Assembly (NCBI GenBank): GCA_037179515.1 | Contig: JAXCGZ010005685.1 | Coordinates: 121,001-185,000 of the forward strand | DNA from: Halocaridina rubra | Taxonomy: Eukaryota; Arthropoda; Malacostraca; Decapoda; Atyidae | Reading direction: 5' to 3' | DNA length: 64,000 nt | Part shown: positions 13,190 to 26,500 of the stretch, piece by piece | Position numbering within the stretch: position 1 is the first letter of the stretch | How the letters are laid out: each line of letters begins with the position of its first letter | Program-made: the position numbers and the translations under genes | Notes under the pieces: generated by a model | What the model was told of the DNA's origin: nothing | What the model saw: only the letters and a program-made list of their open reading frames with translations | Databases searched by the model: none

Positions 13190-13910
13190 AAGACTTTATT
13201 CATACTGGTCGTCATTTCTTGACAAGTTACTTTACGGATTTATTCCCACTGGTCTTTAGTTCTTGACAAGTTATATTTTGGAATTATTCAGTCATGTAGT
13301 TACTTCTTTACAAGATACATTATGGATTTATTCCCTATGATTGTTATCCCTTGACAAGTTATTATTGAGTTAATCACACCAGTCGTTATTTCTTGACAAG
13401 TTACTTGACGGATTCATTCGCACTGGTCATTATTTCTTGACAAATTATTTTAAGGATTTGTTTTCCACTGGTCACTATTACAGTACTTGACAACTTATAT
13501 TAAGGATTTGTATTCCACTGGTCACTATTACTTGACAAGTTATTTTAAGGATATTTTTTCCACTGGTCACTATTACTTGACAAAATACTTTACGGATTTA
13601 ATTGTACTGGTTGTTATTCATGGACAAGTTACTTATTTACATATACAGTATTCACAATGGTCGTTATTTCTTGACACATTACTTTTTTGGAGTTACTGTA
13701 TTCACATTGTTCATTACCTCTTGACAAGTTACTTCACAGATTCATTCACAGCAGTCATTACTTCTTAACAAGATACTTTACGGATTAATTCTCACTGGAT
13801 GTTATTTCATGCCAACTTACTTTATGGATTCATTCACAGTGGTTGTTATTGCTTGGCAAGTTACATTACGGAATCATTCACACTGGTCGTAATTCATGAC
13901 AAGCCATTCA
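13190..13910 (+). repeat. Degenerate ~48-bp tandem repeat, about 15 copies
   Basis: A phrase of the form cactggtc..tta.ttcttgacaagtta..ttacggattta recurs at roughly 45-50 bp steps across the span with many substitutions and small indels. It is old and non-coding. Confidence 0.75.
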
Positions 13911-14366
13911 ACATTACCAGCTATACTTTTAGCATGTCATTCGACTGCTTACAGACAAAATAAATCTTATTTCACCCTGTAATAATTCATAGTGATAATG
14001 TTTATAGTCAGGGTACAGAAATGGAACTTTATACTCATACTAAGGAAATTATAATGTTTAAACTACACAAAAACATTACATAGTTAGAATTGAGATTTGA
14101 TTAAGTTTGTTGGTATATCACATTCACATATTCAATATCATGGCAAGTCAGTGACAAAACTCGTCAATCTGGTACAGTCAAATTGTGTAATAACTGCCCC
14201 TCTCGTTTTAATATGTCTGAATGCATTCTAACACTAACATAAAAAGGGTGACATTTTCAACTTCTGTGAAGATGAATTGTGCATATTCTTATGGGAAGAG
14301 TACGACTCAATATAAGACTAATTTCTAACCATATTTATAAAGGAAGACGATATTTTTTATGATATT

Positions 14367-14598
14367 GGCCCGATTTCTTAAACAGTGAAAACCTAGGATA
14401 CCATATTGTTAGTTATCTAGACACACACAAATGGTTTTCATAAACGCATCTGACGAGGTTCTGTATATGGCTAGGATCCCACATGGAATCCTAGCTATAC
14501 ACAGAACTGCGTCAGATGCGTTTATGAAGTCCATTTGTGTGTGTCTAGCTAACTGACTATATTGTATGCTAGGTTTACACTGTTTAAGAAATCAGGCC
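14367..14598. mobile_element. Palindromic MITE, 232 bp, copy 1
   Basis: Begins ggcccgatttcttaaacagt and ends with its near-perfect reverse complement (actgtttaagaaatcaggcc). Nearly the whole element is one inverted repeat around a small centre near 14485. Flanked by ATT on both sides, a possible 3-bp target duplication. The same element occurs at 22300 and, in compound form, at 49677. It has no coding capacity, so it would depend on an unseen transposase. Confidence 0.85.
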
Positions 14599-16370
14599 AT
14601 TGAGGGCACCCAGACAATAATAATGAAAATGGGCATTGGATGATAGATAATACTGTACTAGTCTTGAGAGTATAAGTAAACAAATCCCCTTTACAGTGTT
14701 CTTTCTATTAGTTATCAATAAGAAACTATGAGATATTACGTAGAAATAAACAAATAAGTTCTCTAGATTGTCTGAAATAATATGTAGCTCATTGTGCATA
14801 TTATACCATATTTGGGGTATTTGCCCAATCTGTGCCTTCTCTGTGAATGTTGTTGTTGGTGCTGTTGTCATTGTTTTTTATGTGGCTAATACTACAGATA
14901 TTACTAGCTGATGCTGGTGCTGATATTTTGAGAAAGAAAAATTTATGTAATGTGCTTTTCCAGTTTGTATTAGCTGATAGATGGGTAGTGTAACGGTTAG
15001 AATGATCTCGATCATGTACATATTCATCTAGTTATAGATATTTGTTATCTTTATATGACCATTTTGATCTCAAGATAATTTGAGCCATTAAACTTTAGAA
15101 ATTTTCAAGTGAAATGATTTCCTTATCTGAAATTACTGCTTAAATTCCTGTTCGAGATCAATAGTTATTGAGGTCATAATAATGATTCAAGTCTCGCTGT
15201 CGCTTATCAAGGCTTCATTTTTATTTTCGCACTCCAAGTTAGGAAAAAATCAAAGCTGTGATTGGGTTACTGCACCCCCCAGTTAAGAAACAAATTGATA
15301 TTTGAAATTATGCTTGTAAGTTTTTGTAGATATATTTAAATGTTCATATATAGAAATTTTTAATGATGAGGAAAGACTGAAACAGAATAAATATAAATCT
15401 AGCAAAGTCTGTTATGCTTTATATTGTAATTTTTATTCTCCAGTGGTTAATATTTTTTTTAACTTATTGATAAAAAAAATTCCAGCAATGTCAGTTATGC
15501 GTTATACTGCACTTATATTCTTCAGTACATAGGTAGTGGAAATCCTGTATAAAAGGCAATGGACAAGATGACGAGACAGATTTCAGCTGATTACTCATAG
15601 GAGGTAATGGTGTTGTGTATTTTGTGTACTCTAACATTTTCCAGACTTCTTTAAAGTTCTTTGCCTCCCAATTGTGAATCTTGTTGCGGCTATCTATATT
15701 ACATTTCTTCTCAGTTGCCAATCTTGTTGTGTTGGAGATTTTTTGTATATGTCATTTTTTGCTTCTTAGTGTGCCTATATAATGTGAAGTGGCTTTGACC
15801 CATTGATTGTGTGAATATGTGTGATGAATAGGATTGTTGATATTGTATATTAGTTTATCATACATATACAATGGCTGCAGTCTCACTGGTAAGGGGGCAG
15901 CCGAATCTAATTGCATACATTCACCAGAAGCTAATATACTTGATCACTCCTATTATCTCCTTGGGGATGAAGTTTCCCCCTGCTTGGGTCATCCACTTGC
16001 TATATGGGCAAGAATCTTCTTTTAGGCCCTACAGCCTCAGCTGGTTTACCTCCACTGCTTCATCTCACATAACTGTACCTATGTACCACTCCTTGTGATA
16101 TGAAACATAATTTAAACTGTAATGTATACAGCATTTAGAATTCCTTCTCATTGATTTGGTCTCTTCATTTACAGAAGTAAAAAATATAAGATTAAGTGTG
16201 TTTAAAGCGTTGTACTTTTACACCTGTTTCCTACTTCTACTGAAATCCTTGTCTAAGCTTCTGTCTTGAATGTTATCACGCATATTCTATTGTTTCACAA
16301 AGAATTAATATAAGGTAATTTTGGTATAAATATGTTATTTAATGAAATTCTTATATGCATCTGAGGGTAC
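14599..16370. other. Non-coding sequence
   Basis: AT-rich. A GC-richer block at 15871-16098 gives a 75-codon frame (MAAVSLVRGQPNLIAYIHQK...) without recognisable domain, splice context or phase agreement. I do not call it a gene; it may be a repeat fragment. Confidence 0.4.
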
Positions 16371-16382
16371 AATGTTGTCTTT

Positions 16383-16665
16383 TTCTTTGGTTTGGCATTG
16401 CTTTATGGATAAAATGTTATGTGTGTATAGTGTTGTCTTTTTCTTTTCTTTGGTGTATCATTGATATTATGGGTGCAGTGTTCTCAGTGTATGGTATTGC
16501 CTTTTTCTTTGGTATAGCATTACTATTATGGACACAGTTTTCTTTGTTTATGGTGTTGGCTTTTTCTTTGGTTTAGTATTGCTGTTATGGATGCAGTATT
16601 CAGTGTGTGTGGTGTTGGCATTTTCTTTGGTTTAGCATTGCTATTATGGATGCAATGTTTGCTCT
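16383..16665 (+). repeat. Degenerate ~61-bp tandem repeat, 5 copies
   Basis: The phrase tctttggt.ta.cattg.tatta tgga recurs at about 16384, 16447, 16508, 16567 and 16627. The hydrophobic short frames here are by-products of the repeat. Confidence 0.65.
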
Positions 16666-16800
16666 TGTCAGGAGTAACTCACTCTGCTCAGTCAAACATA
16701 AGAGAAGAATACCTACCTCCATTCATTCTTCTTGATCATATATTAGTTTTCCTCTTGTATGACTATTATTATTATTCAAAAGTCATGATCTGCATCACAG

Positions 16801-16857
16801 TCTAGGGTGACTGAATGCTATATCAAGAACTTCGACATGGACTTCTTCAGCAGTAAG
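16801..16857 (+). CDS. Candidate 57-nt cassette exon, phase 0-0
   Basis: Acceptor gcatcacag after a pyrimidine-rich tract, 19 open codons (SRVTECYIKNFDMDFFSSK), and donor AAG|gtataa. Both edges are phase 0. Splicing 16857 to 19012 would give a continuous frame reading DFFSSK then VSRRQYQRGD and ending in a stop. The peptide is aromatic- and Asp-rich. If the donor is not used, translation ends after one Val. Candidate only; no homologue recognised. Confidence 0.45.
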
Positions 16858-17262
16858 GTATAATTTACTGTGTATTTCTCATAACATTTCGTTACATATC
16901 ACGTAGTCTGTTTGGAGAGAGGGAACTTTAAATCCCCTCCTTCATACTTTCTACCCAAAAAAGAGTCAAGGTTTTTGCATAGACTCAGCCGACCCTCTTG
17001 TAACGGAGACTATGTCTTATGTAAAAGGAAAGACATTATGAATATATGAATTCTGTAGTTTGTTATTTGAAAGAAATCATCAGGTCAGCAATGTCAAATA
17101 TGACAGCGACACAGCATTAGCAACTTTTTACATACTTGCATAGAGGTTATTGGAGACTATGAATAGCAAGAACTTTTTCCTTTTTGACCATTTTATATTT
17201 CTATAGTGAATATTCATAATTATATATAACATTCATATCCTACTTTTATATGCTAGTCCATA

Positions 17263-17425
17263 TGAGGGAGGGGGCTAGAATACTTCCTCCATGTTCCCCT
17301 GCGTGTCGGAAGAGTCGACTGCATGGAGCGGAGTGAGGGGACTGGGAATCCCCTCCTCCTTTTCTTTTCCCAAAGAGTCAAGAGTATTTTGCCTTGACCC
17401 AATCACTCTCCTTATAAGGGGAAAA
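17263..17425 (+). repeat. Dispersed repeat, family D
   Basis: GC-richer block starting gagggagggggctagaatac and containing ttcccctgcgtgtcg..agagtcgact and gggactgggaatcccctcct. Related copies lie at 53469 (+) and 56851 (-), and a weaker one at about 16915-17020. Non-coding; origin unknown, perhaps a LINE or SINE 3' region. Confidence 0.7.
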
Positions 17426-17939
17426 ATGGCTCATGTTTACAGATAGATAATGCTTGTTAAAAGGTATTTTTATGACCCTTTGACTTACAGAATATATACT
17501 ATCTTTTTGAAGGAGGAACTCCATTGACTCTATATAATGAATACTTGGTTATCACTATCAGCTGTTATCTGTAAATAATGTTTTTTTTTTTTTTTTACTG
17601 TCCACTTAAACTCAGCAATATTTAAAGCCGATATTTAGTGTCATTTGCTTATTTATACCTGATTTCCCTTACTATGTGAAAAAAGGGATATTTTGAAACC
17701 ATAAAGAACTTTCCTTTATATAGCCTTCACTGATTTCAAGTTTAAATGATCCTTGGAGTATCTAGAATAAGCTTTAGATTGAAATGCTTATGTTAGGTGA
17801 ATGATACTAAATAACAGATGACTCTATTTATTTTGGAAAGCAGATGAACTGAAGAGAGCAATACATTGGTTCTTTGTAGTAAATGACTTTTGATAGCATT
17901 CATATCATGTACTGTTAAACTGATTCCTCGAATATTTCG

Positions 17940-18185
17940 GATTCTCCCATCAAGGTCACCACATCGAATCAGTTGCCTCCTTATCAAACTATCCCATGCG
18001 TACTCTTCCATCACACCACACACCTTCATGTCCTCCCCCAACATATCCATAAACATCCTTTTTTGCTTGCCTCTCCCCCTCCTGCTTGGCAGGTCCATTC
18101 TCAACATCCGTCCCCCAACGTACTCCTCATCCCACCTCGGCACAGTTGTAAGCCTCTTGCCTCTCTTACTATATCCCCTGACCAT
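17940..18185 (-). pseudogene. RTE-type LINE C-terminal fragment
   Basis: The minus-strand frame reads DEEYVGGRMLRMDLPSRRGR followed by GKQKRMFMDML and later IRRQLIRCGD. This is the basic region typical of the C-terminus of RTE-like non-LTR retrotransposon polyproteins in aquatic animals. Only about 80 codons remain, with no reverse transcriptase core, so it is a dead fragment. Assignment rests on family familiarity rather than a search. Confidence 0.6.
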
Positions 18186-18485
18186 TCTAACTGCGCTGTC
18201 CCTTTAATGTACTCATTCTAATATACTCTTAATAAACTCACTAGTTATATGAGATAAATGGAATGCATGATTGTTCTGGGAGCTCTAAAAAGAATCAACG
18301 TAATTGCACAATTCATATGCAGATGGTGTTGTCTAAAATGTCTGAATTGCCTTGAAAATATGGGCGACCTCAAGATGATTCATTATGATATATGACTTTT
18401 GAAAGTGTACATATCATGTACATATTAAACTCAATTACTTATAATAAATATCTGTGTTGCATGAAGGTTCTAAGAGCTTTGGAAA

Positions 18486-18645
18486 GTGTTAATGTAATGG
18501 CACAAACCTCATGCAAATGATGTTTAAAGATGTTTGTATTGCAGTGATAACATGGGTGACTTTAAAGTGTTAATGTAATGGCACAAATCTTATGCAAATG
18601 ATGTTTAAAGATGTTTATATTGCAGTGATAACATGGGTGACTTTA
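18486..18645 (+). repeat. 80-bp tandem duplication
   Basis: Two nearly identical copies containing ttaatgtaatggcacaaa and gatgtttaaagatgttt.tat start near 18488 and 18569. Non-coding. Confidence 0.85.
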
Positions 18646-19011
18646 AGTTAACGTACTTTGCTTTCCACTTCTTTTCATTGCTCCTCAGAAAGATAATTTA
18701 CAAATAATATATGTAATATCCCATAAATTATTGTAAATACCCTCCGTCTTTTAACTTCTGGGAGAGAAAGCTAATTCTTGAAATGATTGCAAACATTCCA
18801 CTTGATGTTACTGTCGTTATACACTTCAAGCATGCATAACTGTAGAAAAAATATTACTATTAAAGGCAGTATGTTAGTTCTCAAGGAATGCATCCAGAAT
18901 TTCCAAAAACTGGGGACTGATCTGTCAGCTGCCATCACTAAAAGGGAAGGCAGATTGCCTGGTAACCAATAGCTCTCTTCTATGTGACAGTAACACATTA
19001 CCTCATAATAG

Positions 19012-19128
19012 GTCTCACGGCGACAATATCAGCGAGGAGATTCCACTGGGTTTGGCTTTAGGAAGTTCTTCAGTGACGTCAAAGCTGATCTCAAGAACTT
19101 TGTAGCGGGTACAGGGGAAAATCAGTAG
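19012..19128 (+). CDS. Candidate alternative terminal exon
   Basis: The frame begins immediately after the acceptor cataatag and runs 38 codons to TAG at 19126-19128: VSRRQYQRGDSTGFGFRKFF, then SDVKADLKNFVAGTGENQ. An in-frame TAG overlaps the acceptor itself, so the open frame is exactly exon-sized. The block is GC-richer than its flanks and clearly coding-like, with an amphipathic FRKFFSDVKADLKNFV segment. It is phase 0, matching the donors at 2743, 8591 and 16857, so it would supply a distinct C-terminus for the giant gene. The polypyrimidine tract is weak, which argues for regulated use or for a false positive. Confidence 0.45.
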   Translation, partial: VSRRQYQRGDSTGFGFRKFFSDVKADLKNFVAGTGENQ

Positions 19129-20223
19129 TGGTTACAATGTGGTGAGTGGGAGGGGAATCTATACAGGCAGGTTCTTCTCAAAGCCGGCTCTTGTGTTTGT
19201 GAATGATCCAGTATCTGTTAACCACATGGCATAATTATTGAGATTCTATACCATTTTGTCATTTTAAAATCTCTACAATTATAGTCATGATGAAGCACTT
19301 TAACATACAATGTGGTTTAACAGAATTTAAAATATTCACACACACAAAAGTAGCATATTGTTTCAGCACTTGTAAATATTGCATTATAAGTCACTCATAC
19401 AGTCAATACTGTTATCGCAGTATTTACATTGAGTTAGAAAAAGACTTCACTTTGCAGGACAATACAGTATATGTACATTAAAATTAAACATTCACTGTGC
19501 CATAAAGTTAAATATTAGGAATGTATTGGAAGGCATGATGTGAACACTTGGTGTTTTTATATAGTCTGGTGTTATAGTGCTGAAGCATATTAGAGAAGAT
19601 CTATTTGCAGTGTCACTGGAAAATGTCTCAAATTTATGAAAGCATGTCATTTCCAGTGTTGTTGGAGAGTATTCTTGCATATTTTTTTTTTAAGGTTGAT
19701 ACCCATTTTCCTGTACCCTGCAAATAAGATTAACCTTGCCTGCAGCAATGATGGAGAATTTCAGGTCATCTCACCTCTGTTATACACTCTTTGTTCTAGA
19801 ATTCTAAAGGAACTCTTGAAATTGATGCATTTTTTCACAGAATTCTGAAGTTCTCCATAGCATTATTTTTAAATGTTTGCCTTTAATTAGACTGGTCTCC
19901 AAGTGCTTTAATAAATACTGTCCCATAATTACGATATTTATAAATAATGCGTACTTAATCTTATTTTTAATCATTCTAAGGCATTCGTAAAGATTTGTGT
20001 ATGTATTCTCCACTTTAGAAAGTAAGGATGGTCCAAAAGTTACAGTTTTAATTTTTTTTTCTTTTTCGTACCCTTCTTGGTGAGCCATTATCTGCTGTAG
20101 ATATACAGTTCTTTGAGTCGTGTTGGTATTAAAAAGTAGTGATCAGTAGGATGGGCATCAGAGAGGTAGCCTCTCAGCCAGTAGGGTGAAACTGCTAGAA
20201 ACTAAAGATTATGGCATTTGATA

Positions 20224-20430
20224 CCATTTTTAATTATAGACATTTCTAATGAAGATCTCCCTTTTGGTGTCAGTGTATAAGAATACTCTTCTTATATGTA
20301 TGAATCCGGTTTGAAATATAGGACATTTGCATACCCTTTTTTAATTATAGATATTTCTAATGAAGGTCTCCCTTTTGATGTCAGTGTGTAAGCATACTTT
20401 TCTTAAATGTATTTACCCGGTTTGAAGTAT
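20224..20430 (+). repeat. ~112-bp tandem duplication
   Basis: taattatagacatttctaat and ctccctttt.gtgtcagtgt recur about 112 bp apart. Non-coding. Confidence 0.65.
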
Positions 20431-20477
20431 TGAAAAGGCAGTATGTTCTTGATATTTGCCGTTTTATGTCCTCATTA

Positions 20478-20580
20478 ATTCCCAGTATGCTGGGTATCCT
20501 TTCTAACACCCTGTGTTGGACTGCACTGTTGGTCTGTTACCGCCTGAGTTGAGTAATTTAAGCAGTGTGTTACTGCAGTC
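20478..20580 (-). mobile_element. Old SINE, family 2, minus strand
   Basis: On the minus strand it reads ..ccaacacagggtgttagaaa ggatacccagc.., matching the head-to-body junction of family 2 SINEs. Head and tail are degraded. Confidence 0.5.
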
Positions 20581-21035
20581 AACGTGCCAGCTGAGCAAGG
20601 TGTACTATTTCAAGTTTCCCTAAAGGAAAGCCTTGTCATCTGCTACAAAACTGTCTGTCAAAATGGATCCAGACTGATCTCATTGCACAATATTTGTGCT
20701 TCTTTTGTGAATAATCTATAAAAATGTACCCCTTCGCAGTGCTCATTTCTTTGAAACTACATGTGCTTTCTTTGATTCTCCCTTACTTTATGCTTTTTCT
20801 TACTCTCATTCTTCATATCTCCAGAGCTGCTTATTATCCATAGCAGGTTAGGGACCTTTTGACCTTATTAATGAATATTATGACGGCAGTTTTATGGCTT
20901 TACAGTGATGAAGCTAGATCTGTAGAGGGGTGCTTACCTTGTGGATGGTAGCAATTGGGTTGAGATATTTTGTATTGCATATCCATACAATTGGGTGACA
21001 CGAATAGGCCTCAGATTCTTCCATTTCCTGTGCAG

Positions 21036-21053
21036 AGTGACTTCTTCATCTGA
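21036..21053 (+). other. Strong splice acceptor with very short phase-0 frame
   Basis: ttccatttcctgtgcag is one of the best acceptors in the intron. In phase 0 it is followed only by SDFFI and a stop; in another phase 39 codons are open to 21153. Could be a terminal exon or a decoy site. Confidence 0.2.
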
Positions 21054-21614
21054 TGTTGGTGTTGGTTCCACTAATTGTAAAAGGGAGACTTCCAGTAGCA
21101 GTTACTATATTCTTAAATATCAAGCTGGAGAAAATAATATTATTACATATTAGCTAGCTTTATTGGCTCTTTTCCTTTCTTGAAAGCCATTATGGAATTT
21201 TCTGTAGTTTAGAAATAATACATACAGTCCTGAAGTAGTAATACTGTACCAAAATATTTATTGTCCTCCTCGCAGATGTCCTAAATATGTTCCATTAGTA
21301 TTGTATAATGACTCAGAACCTGTCAGCTAGCCCTAATAATAAATTTCAATAAATATTGATACTGGGTTAATAATACTTGCCCAATAATACTACTTATATA
21401 TGTTCACTCCAAGAAATGTTAAAATGCCTTCTCATACCTATCAAATATGGGATGAAGGTTGAATTTTTTCATCACTATATTTTGAATTTTCATGCTATGA
21501 GAAGTAAATAGTCCAATTTTGCACTCTTACACTTCTAAAGACTTAAATTGTTGATTGCTTATTGTTAGAGGGCAAAATTTTTATTTCTATTCAGAGATAA
21601 CAAGTCATACTTGG

Positions 21615-21907
<293 letters not shown>

Positions 21908-22299
21908 TGTATGTAGTTTCTTTTTGGACACATTGGATTTATTGTACAATGCTAATGGAAAGCGCACAAACCTCTTGTGTTCTGAAGGAATTGGTTACTG
22001 TATTAAGCCTGCCATAAAGGCATTGTTATCTAAGGAGACCAGTCTGCCAATTGTGTGTGTGCAGTTTCACAAGTCATGTTTCTACACTTACGTGACTTCT
22101 AAGTATTTTCACTTAAATTATTGCAGTGTGTTGTGTGTTACCTATATCACATTTCCACTGAAAACAAAAATATTGAAACTATTTTCCAAAATGCTACAAT
22201 ATACTGTATATCCTTTGAGATACCATTTTTTTCATCCATCACATATATACTTTTTGCTCATATGTAACTAATGTGTTATTGAAATCTTCCCTATTCATA

Positions 22300-22531
22300 G
22301 GCTTGATTTCTTAAACAGTGTAAACCTAGGATACCATATTATTAGTTAGCTAGACACACACAAATGGATTCCATAAACGCACCTGATGCGGTTTTGTGTA
22401 TGGCTAGGATCCCATGTGGGGTTCTAGCCATATACAGAACCTCGTCAGATGCGTTTATGAAATCCATTTGTGTGTATCTAGCTAACTAGCAATATGGTAT
22501 CCTAGGTTTACACTGTTTAAGAAATCGGGCC
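22300..22531. mobile_element. Palindromic MITE, 232 bp, copy 2
   Basis: Same length and sequence family as 14367-14598, beginning ggcttgatttcttaaacagt and ending actgtttaagaaatcgggcc. ATA flanks both sides. Non-autonomous. Confidence 0.85.
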
Positions 22532-23505
22532 ATAGTCATAAATCTTTTTTCATTGTGCTTCATGTATAAGTTAGGTACCATTACTAAATATGTGTATGGT
22601 ACATAGAACATTGTATTAGTGTATTTATCAAGGTAATTCATAGTACTCCATCACTTCAGACTCATACCTTTGTTTTTTCTCCAGACATAATTCTGTACAT
22701 TGAAAGTTATTTGAGACTTATGATGAACATATTGAAACATTGAGAATTAACTAATACAACCGAATACCCATTTATTATAGACATACAGACAATGGAATGC
22801 GTATATTAATGACTTTTTTACACTTGACTTTGTATTTATTTCGTACGTTCTTGTCTTCAGCTGTTGTGCATGTCAAAGCATTGATTGTCATATCTTTTTA
22901 TTCTCTACGTGAAAATTAAGTTTCATTAAGTTATGACACTTTTTTAATTATATAATGCTTGAATAAATTCAAATTACTAATGGATCTTATTTTTATAGCA
23001 ACAGAGTGCAGGAGCTTTTCATTTCATACATAAATTGCATTTTTACAACAAACATATAAAACATCTCCATTTGTTGACAGTAGTGTAGTTTTGTGTTTAG
23101 CTCAAGAAATGGATTTCCCTTGGAAATTTTGTGTGTTTAGCTCAAGAAATGGATAGCCCTTGGGAATTTTGTGTGATCCGGAAATTACCATAGTAATGAA
23201 GATGTTTATCTTGTCGTTTAGTGTAAACATTTAATGTTTTTGTGTTGTACAATTAGGACTGTTATGAATTTGCCCTTGCATGCCAAAAATAATTATATTT
23301 CAGTTCCGATATTTTTATACATCACTTTTTGTATATTGATTTTCCAGGTTGAAAGATGGGTTTCATAGTGTAAGAGAGGTTTCCTAGTGTTTATAGTAAG
23401 CTTAGGTTATACTGCGGCTATTTTAATATTTCTAATCACACTAATAGCTAAAATTCTCTCTTGCCTACTGGTGCTGCTTCTCTCCCTCATGATGACCTCC
23501 TGCAG
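22532..23505. other. AT-rich intron-like sequence
   Basis: No gene. A 40-bp duplication (tttagctcaagaaatggat) occurs at 23096 and 23135. The polypyrimidine tract gcttctctccctcatgatga and acctcctgcag at the end is a strong acceptor for the following exon. Confidence 0.5.
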
Positions 23506-26500
23506 GCCAAGGTAGATATCTCAGAAAATCTGGCAGAAAATTTTGATTCTGAGAAAGAAGAGCATTATTTTCTACAACCTTCGTATGAAGAGACTATGCT
23601 GAGGAGTTCGAAAATAGATGATGACAACGGAAAAGAGTACATTCAAAGGCAAACTGAGGAAAGTCATTGTGATGAGAAGAAAACTGGTGCAGATTTCATT
23701 CTTGATCCTGAAGCAACAGTTTCTGATTTGAGTCAAGTTCTTGCAGTTGATGAAGAAATACATGGCACAGATATGTCTGAAAAAGGAGGAGAGAGCAGAG
23801 ATTCTGATATTCATTCACTTCCTTTGCTTCCGAAAGAACATTCATTTAGAAGAGGAAACTCCTTAGACATTGCTCTACCTTCGATATCCACTGTTGGGGA
23901 AGCAAGAAATTACACTCACAGTGACATCAATGAGGATCTAGATGATATGATACCAGCGTTGTCAGCACAAGAAGTTGTTGATTTAGACTTGAAGAGAAGC
24001 AATCCATCATATAGAAATGAACATCATGAAGATATTGAGCAGAATGTAAGAGGCAATAATGATGAGATGAAGATAGATACAGAATGTCAACTAAATCATG
24101 GTAAGAATTTCAAGAACAAAGTGCAAAAGAGCATTAAGTCACTGAAGAAATGTAGTTTGACAGAGGTTAGTGAAAATGAGAACAATCTTGGGAAGGATAC
24201 CCAAATCAGCAACAAAGACTCTAAATATAGTTTAAAAGAAGTCAGCAGAAATGAGAACAAACTTGTGAAAAATACCCAAATCGCCACCAAAGACAGAGAA
24301 AATAGTTCAACAGAGGTCAGTGGAAATGAGAACAATCTTGTGAAGAATATCCAAATCACTACCAAAGACAGTGAAAATAGTTTAACAGAGGTCAGTGGAG
24401 ATGAGAAACATCATGTGAAAAATACCAGAATTACCGCCAGTGACAATACTACCGTTTCTGATGATGTAGTAATTGTTCAGGCTGAAAATGAAGCAAAAAT
24501 AATTAATCAATCACCAAATGAAGTGGCTTGTGGAATATCTCTCAGTAGACCAGAGATGGAAAGCAGAGAGTTACACAAAAGAGAGGAATCTAATGATACT
24601 AGTGATCATAAGATGGAAGGAAGCATAGATGACCAAAGAAATCTTGATGGGGCAGTCACACAACTGGATATTATCCTTTCTGGATATGACAACACAAGGG
24701 AGAACCAAAAACATGGTGGAGGAGATATGAAAGTTAATCTTGACAAAGAGACTTCTCAGGTAACTGGAATTTTAAATATTAAAAATGAAATTGAAAGTTC
24801 AGAAACAGAGGAAGATAATCAAAAGAGGTTTCAAAACAAAGAAGGCAACTCTATTGCAATAAAAGATGTAATTGAAGATAAAGAAAATAGTGAATTTTTT
24901 TTTCAGCTGAAAGAAAATGATGATGATGCATCACGAAAGAATGCGAATGAAGAAGAAATCAAAGAAAATCGGAGACACTGCCAACTTAAAAAAAATGATA
25001 GAGCTAGTAGCATGATCAGTGATAACAATGCTGATAGTAGTCAGTTAAGGTCTGTAATTGCAAATGCATTTAAAGACAAGGAGAAGGAATCAGTATCACA
25101 TAGCAGTAATGTGGAGCCCTCTGAGAAATGGCACAAACGATTGCAACTTATTAAAAATGAAAGAAATATAAATGACAGTAATGTCTGTGTTTCTAAGGAA
25201 TTCCCAATATCAGAGACAGATGAAGAGACTCCTCAGAAACCAGCAATACTGAATGCAAATAGAAACCCAAGCAGTGATTCTATACTCTGTACATCCAATC
25301 AAAGCTCTGAAGCTCATACATCTGCTGATGAACTAGTCCATGTAAACAGCAAAGAAAAATTTGGAAGCAAAGGAAACATAAACCCAAGCAGTGATTCTGT
25401 ACTCTGTGCATCTAATAAAAGCTCTGAAGTTCATACATCTGCTGATGAACTAGTTCATGTACACAGCAAAGAAAATTCTGAAAGCAAAGGAAGCAAAAAT
25501 CAATCAGTAATAAGCAAAGGAGAATGTTCTGAAGTTTTAGAAAAATTGAAAAGTGATAAAACTGGAATAGGAGAAAATGAGAACTCCTTTGATTCATCTG
25601 GCAATGATGATGCAGAAAATGGATATGTATCTTTACACAGGCCTGAAGATGTAGAATTCACAAGAAAGCCCCAAGAGCATGGAAAGAAAGAAGAATCTCC
25701 AATTAGTAAATTATTGCCAAAATCTCAAGATAACGATGCAGCCAAGAGCATTGACAGTACCACAGTCAGTAAGTTGGAGGAAATTCAAGAGAGAAAAATA
25801 GAAAACAAATATCATGATAAGGGACCTGGAGAACTTACAAGATCTAATGATAATACTGAAGATATAAATTCAGAAAGCTCAGAGGACTCTGCTTTGACTA
25901 AAGAAGTCTGTTCAACTGGTATAGGGTCACGTTTCCAGGCCAAAAGTGAATCTATTATAAATCGAAGAGAGACAGAGTTTCAGGGCTCCCCATCTCTTAC
26001 AGATATAATGAAAGTAGATATTGGCATTACTAAAAGGGAAGGAGAGAAAGAGAGCAATGCAAATAATCCGAGTAGTTCTTGGAAAATGCTTGCTCCCCAT
26101 GTTAGAAAGAAAGATGACGAAGAACCTTTGTCTTTGAGCAATACCAGTGAGGTGCAAGTCAGTGATATAAATGAGATCACTGGGGAACTCTTCAAAATTA
26201 ATGAGGATAAAAACCCACTAGAAGAGAATGGAAACAGGGAATATATGGTGAATATTGAAGCAAATAATGATGGAACTTCACCTTCCAAAATGGATACGGT
26301 TAATGCTTTTGCAGCAGATAGTGAAAATACTGAAATAAAACTCCCAGGAGTGGATGGCACCGAAACAACAGACAAAAGACCAATAAAATATATGAGTGAT
26401 AAGAGTGAAAAAGAGCTTCCAAAACAAACTGTATCTGAGGTCATTGAAACACCAAATGAATCTCAAGATGGAATTGCCAGGGTTAGTGATGGCCAAGCTG

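Noticed and set aside
15871..16098. 75-codon frame starting MAAVSLVRGQ
   Set aside because: No domain, no splice context, phase does not link to neighbours; kept as unexplained GC-richer block.
20579..20599. Possible 21-nt micro-exon (acceptor tactgcag, donor aag|gtgtac)
   Set aside because: Touches an old family 2 SINE, and too short to support from sequence alone.
23461..23505. TTG as the start of the 2175-codon frame
   Set aside because: TTG is not a usual nuclear start; the segment is a polypyrimidine tract and acceptor, so the frame is an internal exon from 23506.
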